Counted from the stretch's first letter, positions 8,044-14,787 are shown. The stretch: DNA of 17,629 nucleotides from Streptosporangiaceae bacterium (GCA_030040815.1 JASHSZ010000515.1:1-17629), one strand, 5' to 3'. A program made the numbers and translations. The notes: a model not told the origin generated them from the letters alone.

Positions 8044-8628
8044 GTGACAACCACCACCGAGCATTCAATCGGGGAAGCCGAGGAAGAACTCCTCGCCTCG
8101 CTGATGAGCCGCCATGAGGAAGACGAGGGACCGATCATCGAGCACCCGCTGCTGCTGGCCGCGCTTGCGCGCCGCCGCAGGGGGCGGGGCGACCGCATGA
8201 TCGAGCACCCGCTGCTGCTGGCCGCGCTCATGCGCCGTAGGGACGAAGATGAGGAAGAGGGGCCCATCGTCGAGTACCCGCTGCTCCTCGCCGCGCTGAT
8301 GCGCCGTCGGGGGCAAGAGGGCGAGCAACCGGTCATCGAGCATCCGCTGCTGCTGGCCGCGCTGGCGCGCCGTCGCAGGGGGCGGGGCGATCGCATGATC
8401 GAGCATCCGCTGCTGCTCGCGGCGCTCCTGCGGCACCGTCACGAGGACGGTGACGAGGCCATCATCGAGCATCCGCTGCTGCTGGCCGCGCTAGCGCGCC
8501 GTCGCGGGGGCCGCGGTGATCGCATGATCGAGCACCCGCTCCTGCTCGCCGAGCTCCTGCGCCATCGCCACGAGGACGGTGACGGACTCATGGATCATCC
8601 GCTCATGCTCGCTGCGCTCGCACGCTAG
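8044..8628 (+). CDS. unrecognised tandem-repeat protein with (I/V)E(H/Y)PLLLAAL modules
   Basis: A 194-residue protein I cannot assign to a known family. After a 31-residue acidic head (itself perhaps a decayed copy: ELLASLMSRHEEDEGPI), residues 32-194 are eight modules starting at residues 32, 53, 76, 98, 119, 141, 162 and 184, with lengths 21, 23, 22, 21, 22, 21, 22 and a final 11. Each begins (I/V)E(H/Y)PLLLAAL (the last DHPLMLAAL) then two or three Arg/His positions and a charged linker. Linkers of modules 1, 4 and 6 are basic and glycine-rich (RRRGRGDRM type). Those of 2, 5 and 7 are acidic (DEDEEE or HEDGD), and module 3 is mixed. Pro after His would cap a short amphipathic helix. No signal peptide or full-length membrane span is seen. 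The GTG start is supported by AAGGAGG at 8032-8038. Copies differ at synonymous positions while the core stays fixed, which supports a real, selected protein. Confidence 0.85.
   Translation: MTTTTEHSIGEAEEELLASLMSRHEEDEGPIIEHPLLLAALARRRRGRGDRMIEHPLLLAALMRRRDEDEEEGPIVEYPLLLAALMRRRGQEGEQPVIEHPLLLAALARRRRGRGDRMIEHPLLLAALLRHRHEDGDEAIIEHPLLLAALARRRGGRGDRMIEHPLLLAELLRHRHEDGDGLMDHPLMLAALAR
8137..8625 (+). repeat. coding tandem repeat array, eight units of about 66 bases
   Basis: Units start at 8137, 8200, 8269, 8335, 8398, 8464, 8527 and 8593, with spacings of 63, 69, 66, 63, 66, 63 and 66 bases, and the last unit is partial. All spacings are multiples of three. A higher-order dimer (basic unit plus acidic unit, 129 bases) is visible at 8335-8463 and again at 8464-8592. 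This suggests duplication by two-unit steps. Confidence 0.93.
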
Positions 8629-8814
8629 CCGCACGCGGCTGCGCTCGGCAGCCAGCGCGGGCCTGGCGACGTCAGGAGTAGTGCTTCCTGCCAGCCACGG
8701 GTGCCGACGGTCCTATGACCGGCCGGGTCAGGCCCTGCGCTGGCAACAGTTCGGTAGCGGATTGCCGGGCGCGGCACGCGGCGTATCGGCAACGGATAAG
8801 ACAGGGGAACAACC

Positions 8815-9189
8815 ATGGCGGTTGAGTCATCAAGGCAATCACGCGAAGACGATGCTGAGTCGATGGTAGATGACTTGATCCGGGACATATTGAATGAATC
8901 CGGCGGATCTAGAGAATCGCCTATGCGTGGAGCGGCCGCGACTGCCGCACTCTTCGAGACGGCTTTTGGCGGTACGGGAAGCGCGTCCCGGATGTCGACG
9001 GCCGAGAGACTCATGCTCACGGAGGTATTCGCGGCGGAGCTGGCCGACGCCCTCGCACCCGCGCTGGCCGAGCAGCTCGCGCCTCGCCTCCTCAAGGCGC
9101 TCGAGCTCTCCATGAGCGCCGCCGCGAGCAAGAAGCCCATGCCAGCGACGAGGTCGGGCAGTCGGGGGAGGAAGCAAGACGCCAGGTGA
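8815..9189 (+). CDS. small helical protein with basic tail, unrecognised
   Basis: A 124-residue protein of no family I recognise. Residues 11-27 are acidic and probably helical (DDLIRDILNE). Residues about 30-58 are Gly/Ser/Ala-rich. Residues 61-100 form a long predicted amphipathic helix rich in Ala and Leu, with prolines at 82 and 90 (ELADALAPALAEQLAPRLL). Residues 106-124 are a basic, probably disordered tail (KK, RSGSRGRK). No signal peptide, Cys or metal motif is present. The start ATG is preceded by AGGGGAA at 8803-8809. It lies 186 bases after the repeat-protein gene on the same strand, and both products are short, helix-rich and charged, so they may act together; that is inference from position only. 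Codon bias looks native, although the first third is less GC-rich. Confidence 0.7.
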   Translation: MAVESSRQSREDDAESMVDDLIRDILNESGGSRESPMRGAAATAALFETAFGGTGSASRMSTAERLMLTEVFAAELADALAPALAEQLAPRLLKALELSMSAAASKKPMPATRSGSRGRKQDAR

Positions 9190-9258
9190 CCGCCCCGGGC
9201 GCTGCTCGCACAAGCCGGATTGTTCGCCGCGCCTGATACGTTAAGGAGCTGCGGGCGC

Positions 9259-9321
9259 GTGCCGAAGTACGCATATCTATCCTTAAGGTCCGGCAGTGGC
9301 GACGCACCGGTTTCACGGTGA
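9259..9321 (+). CDS. possible 20-codon leader ORF overlapping the methyltransferase start
   Basis: GTG 9259 with AAGGAG at 9243-9248 opens a 20-codon frame (begins MPKYAYLSLRS) ending at TGA 9319-9321, which runs out of frame across the downstream start at 9296. The spacing of 10 bases is acceptable. An extended -10-like TGATACGTT lies at 9234-9242. The peptide has no recognisable features, so it may be chance. Confidence 0.2.
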   Translation: MPKYAYLSLRSGSGDAPVSR

Positions 9322-9775
9322 CGAGCGGCGGTTCCAGGTGACTGCCGACTTTGTTGCTGCCCGGTTCCCGCAAGCTGAGACGGCTGCCGACGTCGCGGGC
9401 GGGCAGGGGATGCTAGCGCGGATTCTGCGCAAGCGGCATAACGTCTATTGCGACGTCGTGGACCCGCGTGGCTGGGTTCTAAAGGGAGTTTCCAGCCGGC
9501 CTGAAGAGTACCGTGCCGACATGGCGGGCTATTACGACGTGGTTATCGGCCTGCATCCGGACGAGGCGCTACGCGAGGTGGTCAACTCGGCGCACGCGCG
9601 ACCGGTCGTCCTCGTGCCCTGCTGCAACTTCTGGTCGAGTAACACCAAGCTCGGCCGGGACGAGTTGCTCGCCGCGATCGAAAGGCACCACGCGGCCTAC
9701 GGCACCTCCGAGCGGTTCATTCTCGATTTCAAGGGCCCGCACAACCGAGCGCTCGTGTTGCTGCCAGCCAGCTAG
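9296..9775 (+). CDS. small SAM-dependent methyltransferase-like protein
   Basis: A 159-residue protein with a class I methyltransferase-like layout. DVAGGQGMLARIL (about residues 32-44) is the glycine-rich SAM-binding loop, and VVDPRG follows beta-2. VVIGLHPDEALREVV and PVVLVPCCNFW follow, the latter with an adjacent Cys pair at the position of motif IV. The whole protein is one minimal Rossmann domain without a recognition domain, so substrate cannot be guessed; methylation of a nucleic acid or protein is possible, and the PCCNFW block may instead bind metal. The start is GTG 9296 with AAGG at 9285-9288. A better Shine-Dalgarno (AAGGAG, 9243-9248) serves a different frame. The next gene begins 124 bases downstream. 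Confidence 0.65.
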   Translation: MATHRFHGDERRFQVTADFVAARFPQAETAADVAGGQGMLARILRKRHNVYCDVVDPRGWVLKGVSSRPEEYRADMAGYYDVVIGLHPDEALREVVNSAHARPVVLVPCCNFWSSNTKLGRDELLAAIERHHAAYGTSERFILDFKGPHNRALVLLPAS

Positions 9776-9899
9776 CCGGTCGGGGATCCGCAATCGCGAG
9801 CTAACCGGAATGGCCGCTGTTACGTCCGCTTCCGCCAGGCTTGAGGGATCATTGCATCGCCACCGTGGCGCCATCGTTGCGCAAGTCCGGGAGGACATC

Positions 9900-10844
9900 G
9901 TGAGCAGCCTGGACCTTGACATCACCCAGCCTGGCCGACCTGAGGTGGAGCAGGTGTCGGCTGGCGTCTATGCATATGTGCAGCCCGACGGTACCTGGTG
10001 GATCAACAACACCGGGTTCCTCGTCGGCCCGCAGGGAGTCATCAGCATTGACTCCTGTTCGACCGAACGGCGCACCAGGGCTTACCAGCGCGCGATCGCG
10101 ACGGTGACGCCCGCGGCGGTCCGCGCCGTCGTCAACACCCATCACCATGGCGATCACACGTACGGGAACTGCTTGTTCGCCGGCGCCGCCATCATCGGCC
10201 AGGACCGCACGCGCGCCGAGGCGATCGCCTTCGGGCGGCCGCGCGACCTGGCGATCTGGGATGGACCCGAGTGGGGCGAGCTGAGCCTGGACCCGCCATT
10301 CATAACCTTCACCGACGGGCTCAGCCTGCACGCCGGCGACCTGGCCGCACAGGTGCGGTACGTCGGCACTCCGGCGCACACGACGAACGATTCGCTCGTG
10401 TGGATCCCCGAGCCGTCCGTGCTGTTCTGCGGTGACCTGATCTTCAACGGCGGCACGCCGTTCCTGCTCATGGGCTCGGTCGAGGGCGCCATCGAGGTAA
10501 TCGAGCGCGTCGTCGCACCGCTCGGCGCGGCGACGATCGTGCCAGGCCACGGTCCGGTCTTCCACGACACCGCGCCGATCGAGGCCACGCTGGTCTACCT
10601 GCGGTTCGTTCTCGACGTCGCGCGCGACTGCCGGGCGGCGGACGTTTCGCCGCTAGAGGCCGCCCGGAGCACCGACCTTGGTCGCTTCGCGGCGTGGGCG
10701 GACCGCGAGCGGATCGTCGGTAACCTGCACCGTGCTTGCGCCGAGCTTGCCGGGACGCCGCGCGGCGCCCCGATCGACATCGCGGCCGCTCTGACCGACA
10801 TGGTTGCCTACAACGGCGGCGTGCCGCTGACCTGCCGGGCGTGA
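9900..10844 (+). CDS. MBL-fold metallo-hydrolase
   Basis: A 314-residue metallo-beta-lactamase-superfamily hydrolase with a complete two-metal site: THHHGDH (His81, His83, Asp85, His86), His160 in TPAHTTND, Asp179 in FCGDLIF and His217 in VPGHGPVF. The N-terminal part (VSAGVYAYVQPDGTWWINN, then GFLVG and SIDSCSTERRT) resembles a group of actinobacterial hydrolases of unknown substrate; lactonase, thioesterase or sulfatase-like activities occur in this fold. No signal peptide, so probably cytoplasmic. Start choice: the frame is open much further upstream, with an ATG at 9810, but GTG 9900 has GGGAGG at 9889-9894 five bases before it and the conserved fold begins directly after. Same strand as the methyltransferase-like gene; convergent with the nucleotidyltransferase gene 42 bases away. 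Confidence 0.87.
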   Translation: MSSLDLDITQPGRPEVEQVSAGVYAYVQPDGTWWINNTGFLVGPQGVISIDSCSTERRTRAYQRAIATVTPAAVRAVVNTHHHGDHTYGNCLFAGAAIIGQDRTRAEAIAFGRPRDLAIWDGPEWGELSLDPPFITFTDGLSLHAGDLAAQVRYVGTPAHTTNDSLVWIPEPSVLFCGDLIFNGGTPFLLMGSVEGAIEVIERVVAPLGAATIVPGHGPVFHDTAPIEATLVYLRFVLDVARDCRAADVSPLEAARSTDLGRFAAWADRERIVGNLHRACAELAGTPRGAPIDIAAALTDMVAYNGGVPLTCRA

Positions 10845-10886
10845 CGCGGCGCGCCTTTCCGGTCAGCAGGCTGCTCGAGCTAGCGC

Positions 10887-11840
10887 TCAGGGTGCCGACA
10901 GAACGCGGGTGACGTAGCTTGCCATGGCCGAGGGTAGTTCGGCCGGGCACCGCTCGGCGGCCGCGGTGCTGACCCGGGTGAGCACTGCGGCGCTGGCGGC
11001 AGCGGCGCGGCGCAGGTCTGCGGCGTCGAGGCCGGCGACGGTGCCGTCGATGCCGGGAGGCAGATTGCCGGGATCGCGGTCCAGCACCTGCGACAGGCCG
11101 TGCCAGGGGTACAGCGCGCCGGTGGCGGCTGCCCACAGTGCCCAGATGCGGCCTCGTGCGTCGTGGAGTCGGTCATGGGCCTCCCACAGCGAGCCGCGGT
11201 GCAGGTACTTGTCCAGGTCGATGAGGGCGCACCAGCCGAGGAATGCCCACTCGCGGATCTGCTCGCCGGTCACCGCGTAACCGGGGGCAGGCTCGCCGGG
11301 CTGCCCGGCTTCAGCCGGGGCCGATTCTGTCGGCTGGCGGGCAGTGTCGTAGAGCACGACGAAGTCGGGGTGCTCCGACCTGCCGCCGCGTATCTCGGCG
11401 TCAGCCATGACCGTCAGATCGAGCTGGCTGCGGTCGGCGAACTGAGCGAAGATCCGCCGGATGAAGCGGTCAGCTGGCCCGTACCGGTGCCGCAGCACGT
11501 CCACGACCGGTCCGAAGCCTGGGAGAGCCGCAACCACACCCGCTTCCGCCGCCTGGACGTCCGCAGCGCCGCCCTCGCCGGGGTCGGCCCGGACGCCCAG
11601 CGCGCCGTCGATGTCGGACAGGGCGTCAGCCGCGCCGCGGCCCAGCGAGCAGCCAACTAGCAGCCACGTCACCGACGGCGTGGCCGCGCAGTGATCGAGC
11701 AGCCCAGCCATCAGACGCCGCTGAGCGCTGAGCTCGCCGGGCAGTGCGGCCAGCCAGGCCCGGCCGCCAGCCGCAGCGGCGATGACGCCTGAGCGGTCAT
11801 CGTCTGGGCCCGTCTCGGACTCGGGGACATCCGCGCTCAT
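10887..11840 (-). CDS. nucleotidyltransferase-fold (Pol beta superfamily) protein
   Basis: A 317-residue minus-strand protein. Residues 60-83 (LLVGCSLGRGAADALSDID and on) match the Pol-beta nucleotidyltransferase signature hG-x-S ... DxD, with Gly63, Ser65, Asp76 and Asp78. A third likely metal ligand is Asp141 in QLDLTVM. The second half (about 190-317) is helical (EWAFLGWCALIDLDKYLHRG), as in aminoglycoside adenylyltransferase-like proteins, where it shapes the substrate pocket. The usual GS dipeptide is replaced by GCS. It could transfer a nucleotide to an antibiotic or other small molecule, or be an orphan relative; resistance is not demonstrated. A Pro/Ala/Glu-rich insert near 165-185 looks disordered. 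The ATG start has GGGAG (complement of 11846-11850) 5 bases upstream. It is divergent from the membrane protein gene. Confidence 0.75.
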   Translation of the reverse strand: MSADVPESETGPDDDRSGVIAAAAGGRAWLAALPGELSAQRRLMAGLLDHCAATPSVTWLLVGCSLGRGAADALSDIDGALGVRADPGEGGAADVQAAEAGVVAALPGFGPVVDVLRHRYGPADRFIRRIFAQFADRSQLDLTVMADAEIRGGRSEHPDFVVLYDTARQPTESAPAEAGQPGEPAPGYAVTGEQIREWAFLGWCALIDLDKYLHRGSLWEAHDRLHDARGRIWALWAAATGALYPWHGLSQVLDRDPGNLPPGIDGTVAGLDAADLRRAAAASAAVLTRVSTAAAERCPAELPSAMASYVTRVLSAP

Positions 11841-11947
11841 CGCCGCTCCCGTGCGCTGGTCAGTGCATGGCAGCTTATCGGCGGCCCCGCTGGCACCGGC
11901 CCAGCCTCGCGGCGCATGCTAGTAGCAGCGCGAGGTCAGGAGGCCGG

Positions 11948-12799
11948 ATGACCGAAGGGAAAGCTCCGTGGGCCAGGCCGGCTACCGATCCGACGCTGCC
12001 ACCGAGACTGCGAGCGCTCGCCGGCCGCCAGGATGAGGTAACCAGCCGCACCGCCCGCTGGCTGTCCGCGGCGGCGCCGAGCGTCCGCGCGAGCGTCCTG
12101 GCGTGCTGGTCGGCGTCGGCCGCGCTGCTCGGGACGGCCATCGCGAATCCGCTGCCTGCCGTTTATCCCGACATGTGGCTCGCGCTCGCCGGAGCGGCGG
12201 CGGGTCTCGCGGCCGTGCTGGGGACGCAGTTTTCCCCGGTGCGCGAACTAGCCGAAAGCGGCGACCGCGTCGTCTGTCCGCACGAGCTCGACGGCCCGTG
12301 CCGCACCATCCTGGCGAGGGCGCAGTCGGCGATCGAGACCACCTTGCGCTCCGAGATTCGCGCCGCGGGCCTGTTGGAAGCCGACGAGCCGACGCTGCGC
12401 CGGCACGAGTGGGAGATCGCGTCCGCGCTGCGCAGGGTGACCGGCCTGCGCGCGATCCATGCCGAGCAGCGCCCCGCAGGTTCGATGACCGTCAGAGTAC
12501 TGAAGTCCCAGCAGCGCGCACTGGAGGTCGCCCAGGCGGCAACCGCCGCTCGGGTCGCCGCTCTAGAGCGGTTCGCGGCCCAGGTCGCGGCGGCAGACGC
12601 CGCGTACCGGGACTGGCGGGACGCGCTGCACCTGAGCGGGCTGAACGACAAGTACCTGGACCTTGTCGCCGCGACAGCCGCCGACGAGACTGCCATCGCC
12701 GAGCTAGCCGATCTATCCGACCGGGCAGCGATCACCACGTCGGTGCTGCAAGACAGCCTGCACGCCGCAAGCCAGTCCGCCGAGCTCCTCGCGATCTGA
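11948..12799 (+). CDS. two-TM protein with helical C-terminal domain, unrecognised
   Basis: A 283-residue protein with no family I recognise. The N-terminal 40 residues are polar and probably cytoplasmic. Two hydrophobic segments, about 46-66 and 76-94, form a hairpin separated by a short NPLPAVYPD loop. The remaining 190 residues are charged and Ala/Leu-rich with long helical stretches (the RALEVAQAATAARVAALERF region looks like coiled coil). The layout suggests a membrane-anchored protein with both ends on the cytoplasmic side. I chose ATG 11948 because AGGAGG (11938-11943) lies 4 bases upstream. An in-frame ATG at 11867 would add 27 Arg/Ser-rich residues and has no comparable site. It is divergent from the nucleotidyltransferase gene with 107 bases between starts. 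Confidence 0.7.
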   Translation: MTEGKAPWARPATDPTLPPRLRALAGRQDEVTSRTARWLSAAAPSVRASVLACWSASAALLGTAIANPLPAVYPDMWLALAGAAAGLAAVLGTQFSPVRELAESGDRVVCPHELDGPCRTILARAQSAIETTLRSEIRAAGLLEADEPTLRRHEWEIASALRRVTGLRAIHAEQRPAGSMTVRVLKSQQRALEVAQAATAARVAALERFAAQVAAADAAYRDWRDALHLSGLNDKYLDLVAATAADETAIAELADLSDRAAITTSVLQDSLHAASQSAELLAI

Positions 12800-12801
12800 C
12801 T

Positions 12802-12827
12802 GCGGCCGGGCCGTGCTGGCCGACCGC
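12802..12827 (+). terminator. candidate GC-rich terminator hairpin after the two-TM protein gene
   Basis: An imperfect hairpin starts three bases after the stop codon: GCGG (12802-12805) with CCGC (12824-12827) and GGCC (12809-12812) with GGCC (12818-12821) around a GTGCT loop. There is no U-tract, which is common for putative actinobacterial terminators, so the call is tentative. Confidence 0.28.
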
Positions 12828-13053
12828 GGAGGTCCGCGCGTTCTCACGCCACGTCCGTCAACGGGCCGGTCGGCACACCACTCTGGTGGACGCAACTCTG
12901 CCGCGTGGTGCGGTAGCGGTCGCGTGCCGCCAGGTACTCGGTCAGCCGGACGTCCTGGTAACGGTACCTTCGGTACATTCGTTGCCTGACGCTGAGCTTT
13001 ATCAGGATCTATTCGGCTTCGTCCGACCGAGGTCAAGCTCAGTTAGTGCTCAG

Positions 13054-13086
13054 GTTTTTACCGTGTTACTCGACCGTTCATTCTTC
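13054..13086 (+). promoter_or_regulatory. three 11-base direct repeat units starting GTT, possible PHO box
   Basis: GTTTTTACCGT, GTTACTCGACC and GTTCATTCTTC follow each other directly with an 11-base period; a further GTTAGTG starts at 13042. Streptomyces PhoP boxes are 11-base direct repeats whose first seven bases resemble GTTCACC, and the third unit (GTTCATT) is close to that. The gene downstream is a phosphatase, as expected for PhoP control. The first two units match poorly beyond GTT. Confidence 0.35.
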
Positions 13087-13089
13087 CGA

Positions 13090-13111
13090 GCCTGCCCTGT
13101 CACGGGCAGGC
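13090..13111. repeat. perfect 8-bp inverted repeat before the phosphatase gene
   Basis: GCCTGCCC (13090-13097) and GGGCAGGC (13104-13111) are exact reverse complements around a 6-base loop. The repeat lies where a -35 and spacer would be if TAACGT at 13114-13119 is the -10 element, so it may be a regulator-binding site rather than an RNA hairpin. It lacks a T-run. Confidence 0.5.
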
Positions 13112-13113
13112 CT

Positions 13114-13119
13114 TAACGT
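13114..13119 (+). promoter_or_regulatory. candidate -10 element giving a leaderless phosphatase mRNA
   Basis: TAACGT fits the actinobacterial TAnnnT -10 pattern and ends 6 bases before the ATG at 13126. No Shine-Dalgarno sequence lies at a usable distance (GGGCAGG ends 15 bases upstream and is in an inverted repeat arm), so initiation on a leaderless transcript fits best. Confidence 0.3.
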
Positions 13120-13125
13120 CCGCTC

Positions 13126-14787
13126 ATGACTTCTTCGCGCATCACGCCTGAACAAGCACGTCGCTTGAGCGCCGCGGAGCAGCACGAGTGGTTCCGTCGT
13201 GTTACTTCGCGCCGTTCCCTGCTGCGGGGCGGCGCCATTGGCGCAGGCGCCGCAATCGCCGGCCCAATCCTCCTGACCGCTGCCCGCGACTCGAGCACGA
13301 AGCTTGCAACTCCTCGCAGGGCGACGCCGGCACTGCTCACGAGCGCAGACGGTCCGGCCGGCAGCACCGTCGCGCCGTTCGGGCGGCACATCGCCTACGG
13401 CGCCGACCCGACGACCCAGATGAACATCGGATGGCAGGTCAAGGCGCCTGTTACCAGTCCATTCATCCGGATCGGACCGTCGCCGTTGGACCTCAGCGGT
13501 CCCATTGCGGCCGAGGTACGCACGGTCACCACGCCGGCCAGCATCTGGAACACCGCGACAGCCGAGCCGGACGACTCGATCCCGCCGTCGCTGGCATCCG
13601 CCACCATCGAGCAGTACTACCTGCACGCCAATCTGAGCGGCCTGCAGCCCGGCCAGACCTACTACTACAGCGTGGGCCACCAGGGCTGGGACTTCTCCGG
13701 GACGGTCGCGACCCTGGGCAGCTTCACCACCGCGCCGGTTGGCCGCGTGCCGTTCCGGTTCACCGCCTTCGGCGACCAGGGCTGGACGTACGACTCGGTC
13801 GGCACCACCACCCAGATCCGCACCCAGAACCCGGCGTTCCACCTGCACGCCGGTGACATCTCCTACGCGGAGAACGGCGGCGACGGGCTGCTCGTCGACC
13901 AGTACGACCCAAGGGTGTGGGATTCCTGGTTCAACCTGGTCGAGCCGGCGGCCGGCAACCTGCCCTGGCAGGTCGCGATGGGCAACCACGAGATGGAAGT
14001 CTGGTACTCCCCGGACACCTACGGCGCCATCTACTCGAGGTTCGACTTCCCTGGCGAGGTCACCAGTTCCACGCCGCCGGTCTACTACGCGTGGACCTAC
14101 GGCAACGTCGGCTTCATCAGCCTCGACGCCAACGACGTCTCCTTCGAGATCCCGGCCAACCTCGGCTACTCCGGCGGCGCGCAGGCCGCCTGGCTGGGCA
14201 ACACGCTGAGCGCGTGGCGCACGCCGGGCTCGGGCGTCGACTTCATCGTGGCCTACTTCCACCACTGCGCCTACAGCACCTGCTCCAAGCACGGCTGCGA
14301 CGGCGGCGTCGACGAGTACTTCGTGCCGTATTTCAACCAGTACACCGTGGACCTGGTGATCAATGGCCACAACCACATCTACGAGCGCACCGACCCCATT
14401 ATCGGCGGGTCCGCCACCCAGGAGGCGCCGATCGGCACGGTACTGAGCAACAGCGGTTCCTCGCCGGCCGGCACGACCTACATCACCGCCGGCGGCGGTG
14501 GGAAGAGCCTGTACAGCTTCGACGGCAACTCCACGACGCCGGGCCTGATCCCGGACAGCTACCTCGGCAACGTCAACAACGACAGCGCGGTCCCGACCTA
14601 CATCAACTCCACGCCGACCGGCGGCATCACCAACGAGACCGTCAACTGGTCGCGCGTCCGGTACACCGGCTACTGCCTGCTCGTGATCGACAGCGTGCCA
14701 GGCTTTGGGCCAGGCAACTCCTCGCTCCAGATCACCGGGCTGGCCGAGGACGGCACCGTGCTCGATTACCTGGAGATCGTCAGGTAG
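13126..14787 (+). CDS. Tat-exported purple acid phosphatase-like metallophosphoesterase
   Basis: A 553-residue secreted phosphatase. The N-terminus has a twin-arginine motif SRRSLL followed by a hydrophobic stretch (GGAIGAGAAIAGPILL) and an Ala-rich cleavage region, so it should cross the membrane folded with its metals. A fibronectin-like N-terminal domain (about 75-200) precedes the catalytic domain. All five blocks of purple acid phosphatases are present: Asp217 in FGDQG, Asp244 and Tyr247 in GDISY, Asn287 and His288 in GNHE, His379/His380 in YFHH, and His415 and His417 in GHNHIYER. Tyr247 is the ligand that gives the family its colour. It would release phosphate from organic esters outside the cell. 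It resembles the mycobacterial Rv2577-type proteins. Upstream DNA suggests phosphate-linked regulation. The start is ATG 13126 since the Tat signal begins from it at normal distance. Confidence 0.92.
   Translation: MTSSRITPEQARRLSAAEQHEWFRRVTSRRSLLRGGAIGAGAAIAGPILLTAARDSSTKLATPRRATPALLTSADGPAGSTVAPFGRHIAYGADPTTQMNIGWQVKAPVTSPFIRIGPSPLDLSGPIAAEVRTVTTPASIWNTATAEPDDSIPPSLASATIEQYYLHANLSGLQPGQTYYYSVGHQGWDFSGTVATLGSFTTAPVGRVPFRFTAFGDQGWTYDSVGTTTQIRTQNPAFHLHAGDISYAENGGDGLLVDQYDPRVWDSWFNLVEPAAGNLPWQVAMGNHEMEVWYSPDTYGAIYSRFDFPGEVTSSTPPVYYAWTYGNVGFISLDANDVSFEIPANLGYSGGAQAAWLGNTLSAWRTPGSGVDFIVAYFHHCAYSTCSKHGCDGGVDEYFVPYFNQYTVDLVINGHNHIYERTDPIIGGSATQEAPIGTVLSNSGSSPAGTTYITAGGGGKSLYSFDGNSTTPGLIPDSYLGNVNNDSAVPTYINSTPTGGITNETVNWSRVRYTGYCLLVIDSVPGFGPGNSSLQITGLAEDGTVLDYLEIVR

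Larger units (their letters stand above)
12800..13125. other. 326-base intergenic regulatory region, AT-richer, no gene seen
   Basis: Apart from the terminator-like hairpin at its left end, the region from about 12950 on is clearly less GC-rich than its surroundings, which marks regulatory DNA. It holds a small hairpin (GTACC 12964-12968, GGTAC 12972-12976), an 11-base-spaced series of GTT units (13054-13086), an 8-bp inverted repeat (13090-13111) and a possible -10 element directly before the phosphatase start. I find no convincing coding frame on either strand. Confidence 0.6.

Noticed and set aside
8155..8550. RGD tripeptides in the basic linkers, suggesting integrin-type adhesion
   Set aside because: There is no signal peptide, and the tripeptide falls in an Arg/Gly-rich linker where it can arise by composition.
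8137..8625. CRISPR-like array (regularly spaced repeats)
   Set aside because: Spacing is always a multiple of three, the spacers are themselves homologous, and the whole array is one open frame with a good ribosome site; no cas gene is present.
9513..10844. Longer 443-codon version of the MBL hydrolase
   Set aside because: The first 99-129 codons overlap the methyltransferase-like gene in another frame and are Arg/Ser/Thr-rich shadow sequence; GTG 9900 has a strong Shine-Dalgarno and starts the conserved fold.
12964..12976. GTACC-TTC-GGTAC mini-hairpin as a regulator site
   Set aside because: Five-base arms are too short to support a call without conservation data.
12103..13116. 337-codon plus-strand frame after the divergent promoter
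   Set aside because: It is out of frame with the two-membrane-segment protein, Arg/Pro-rich, and runs through AT-richer regulatory DNA without recognisable features.
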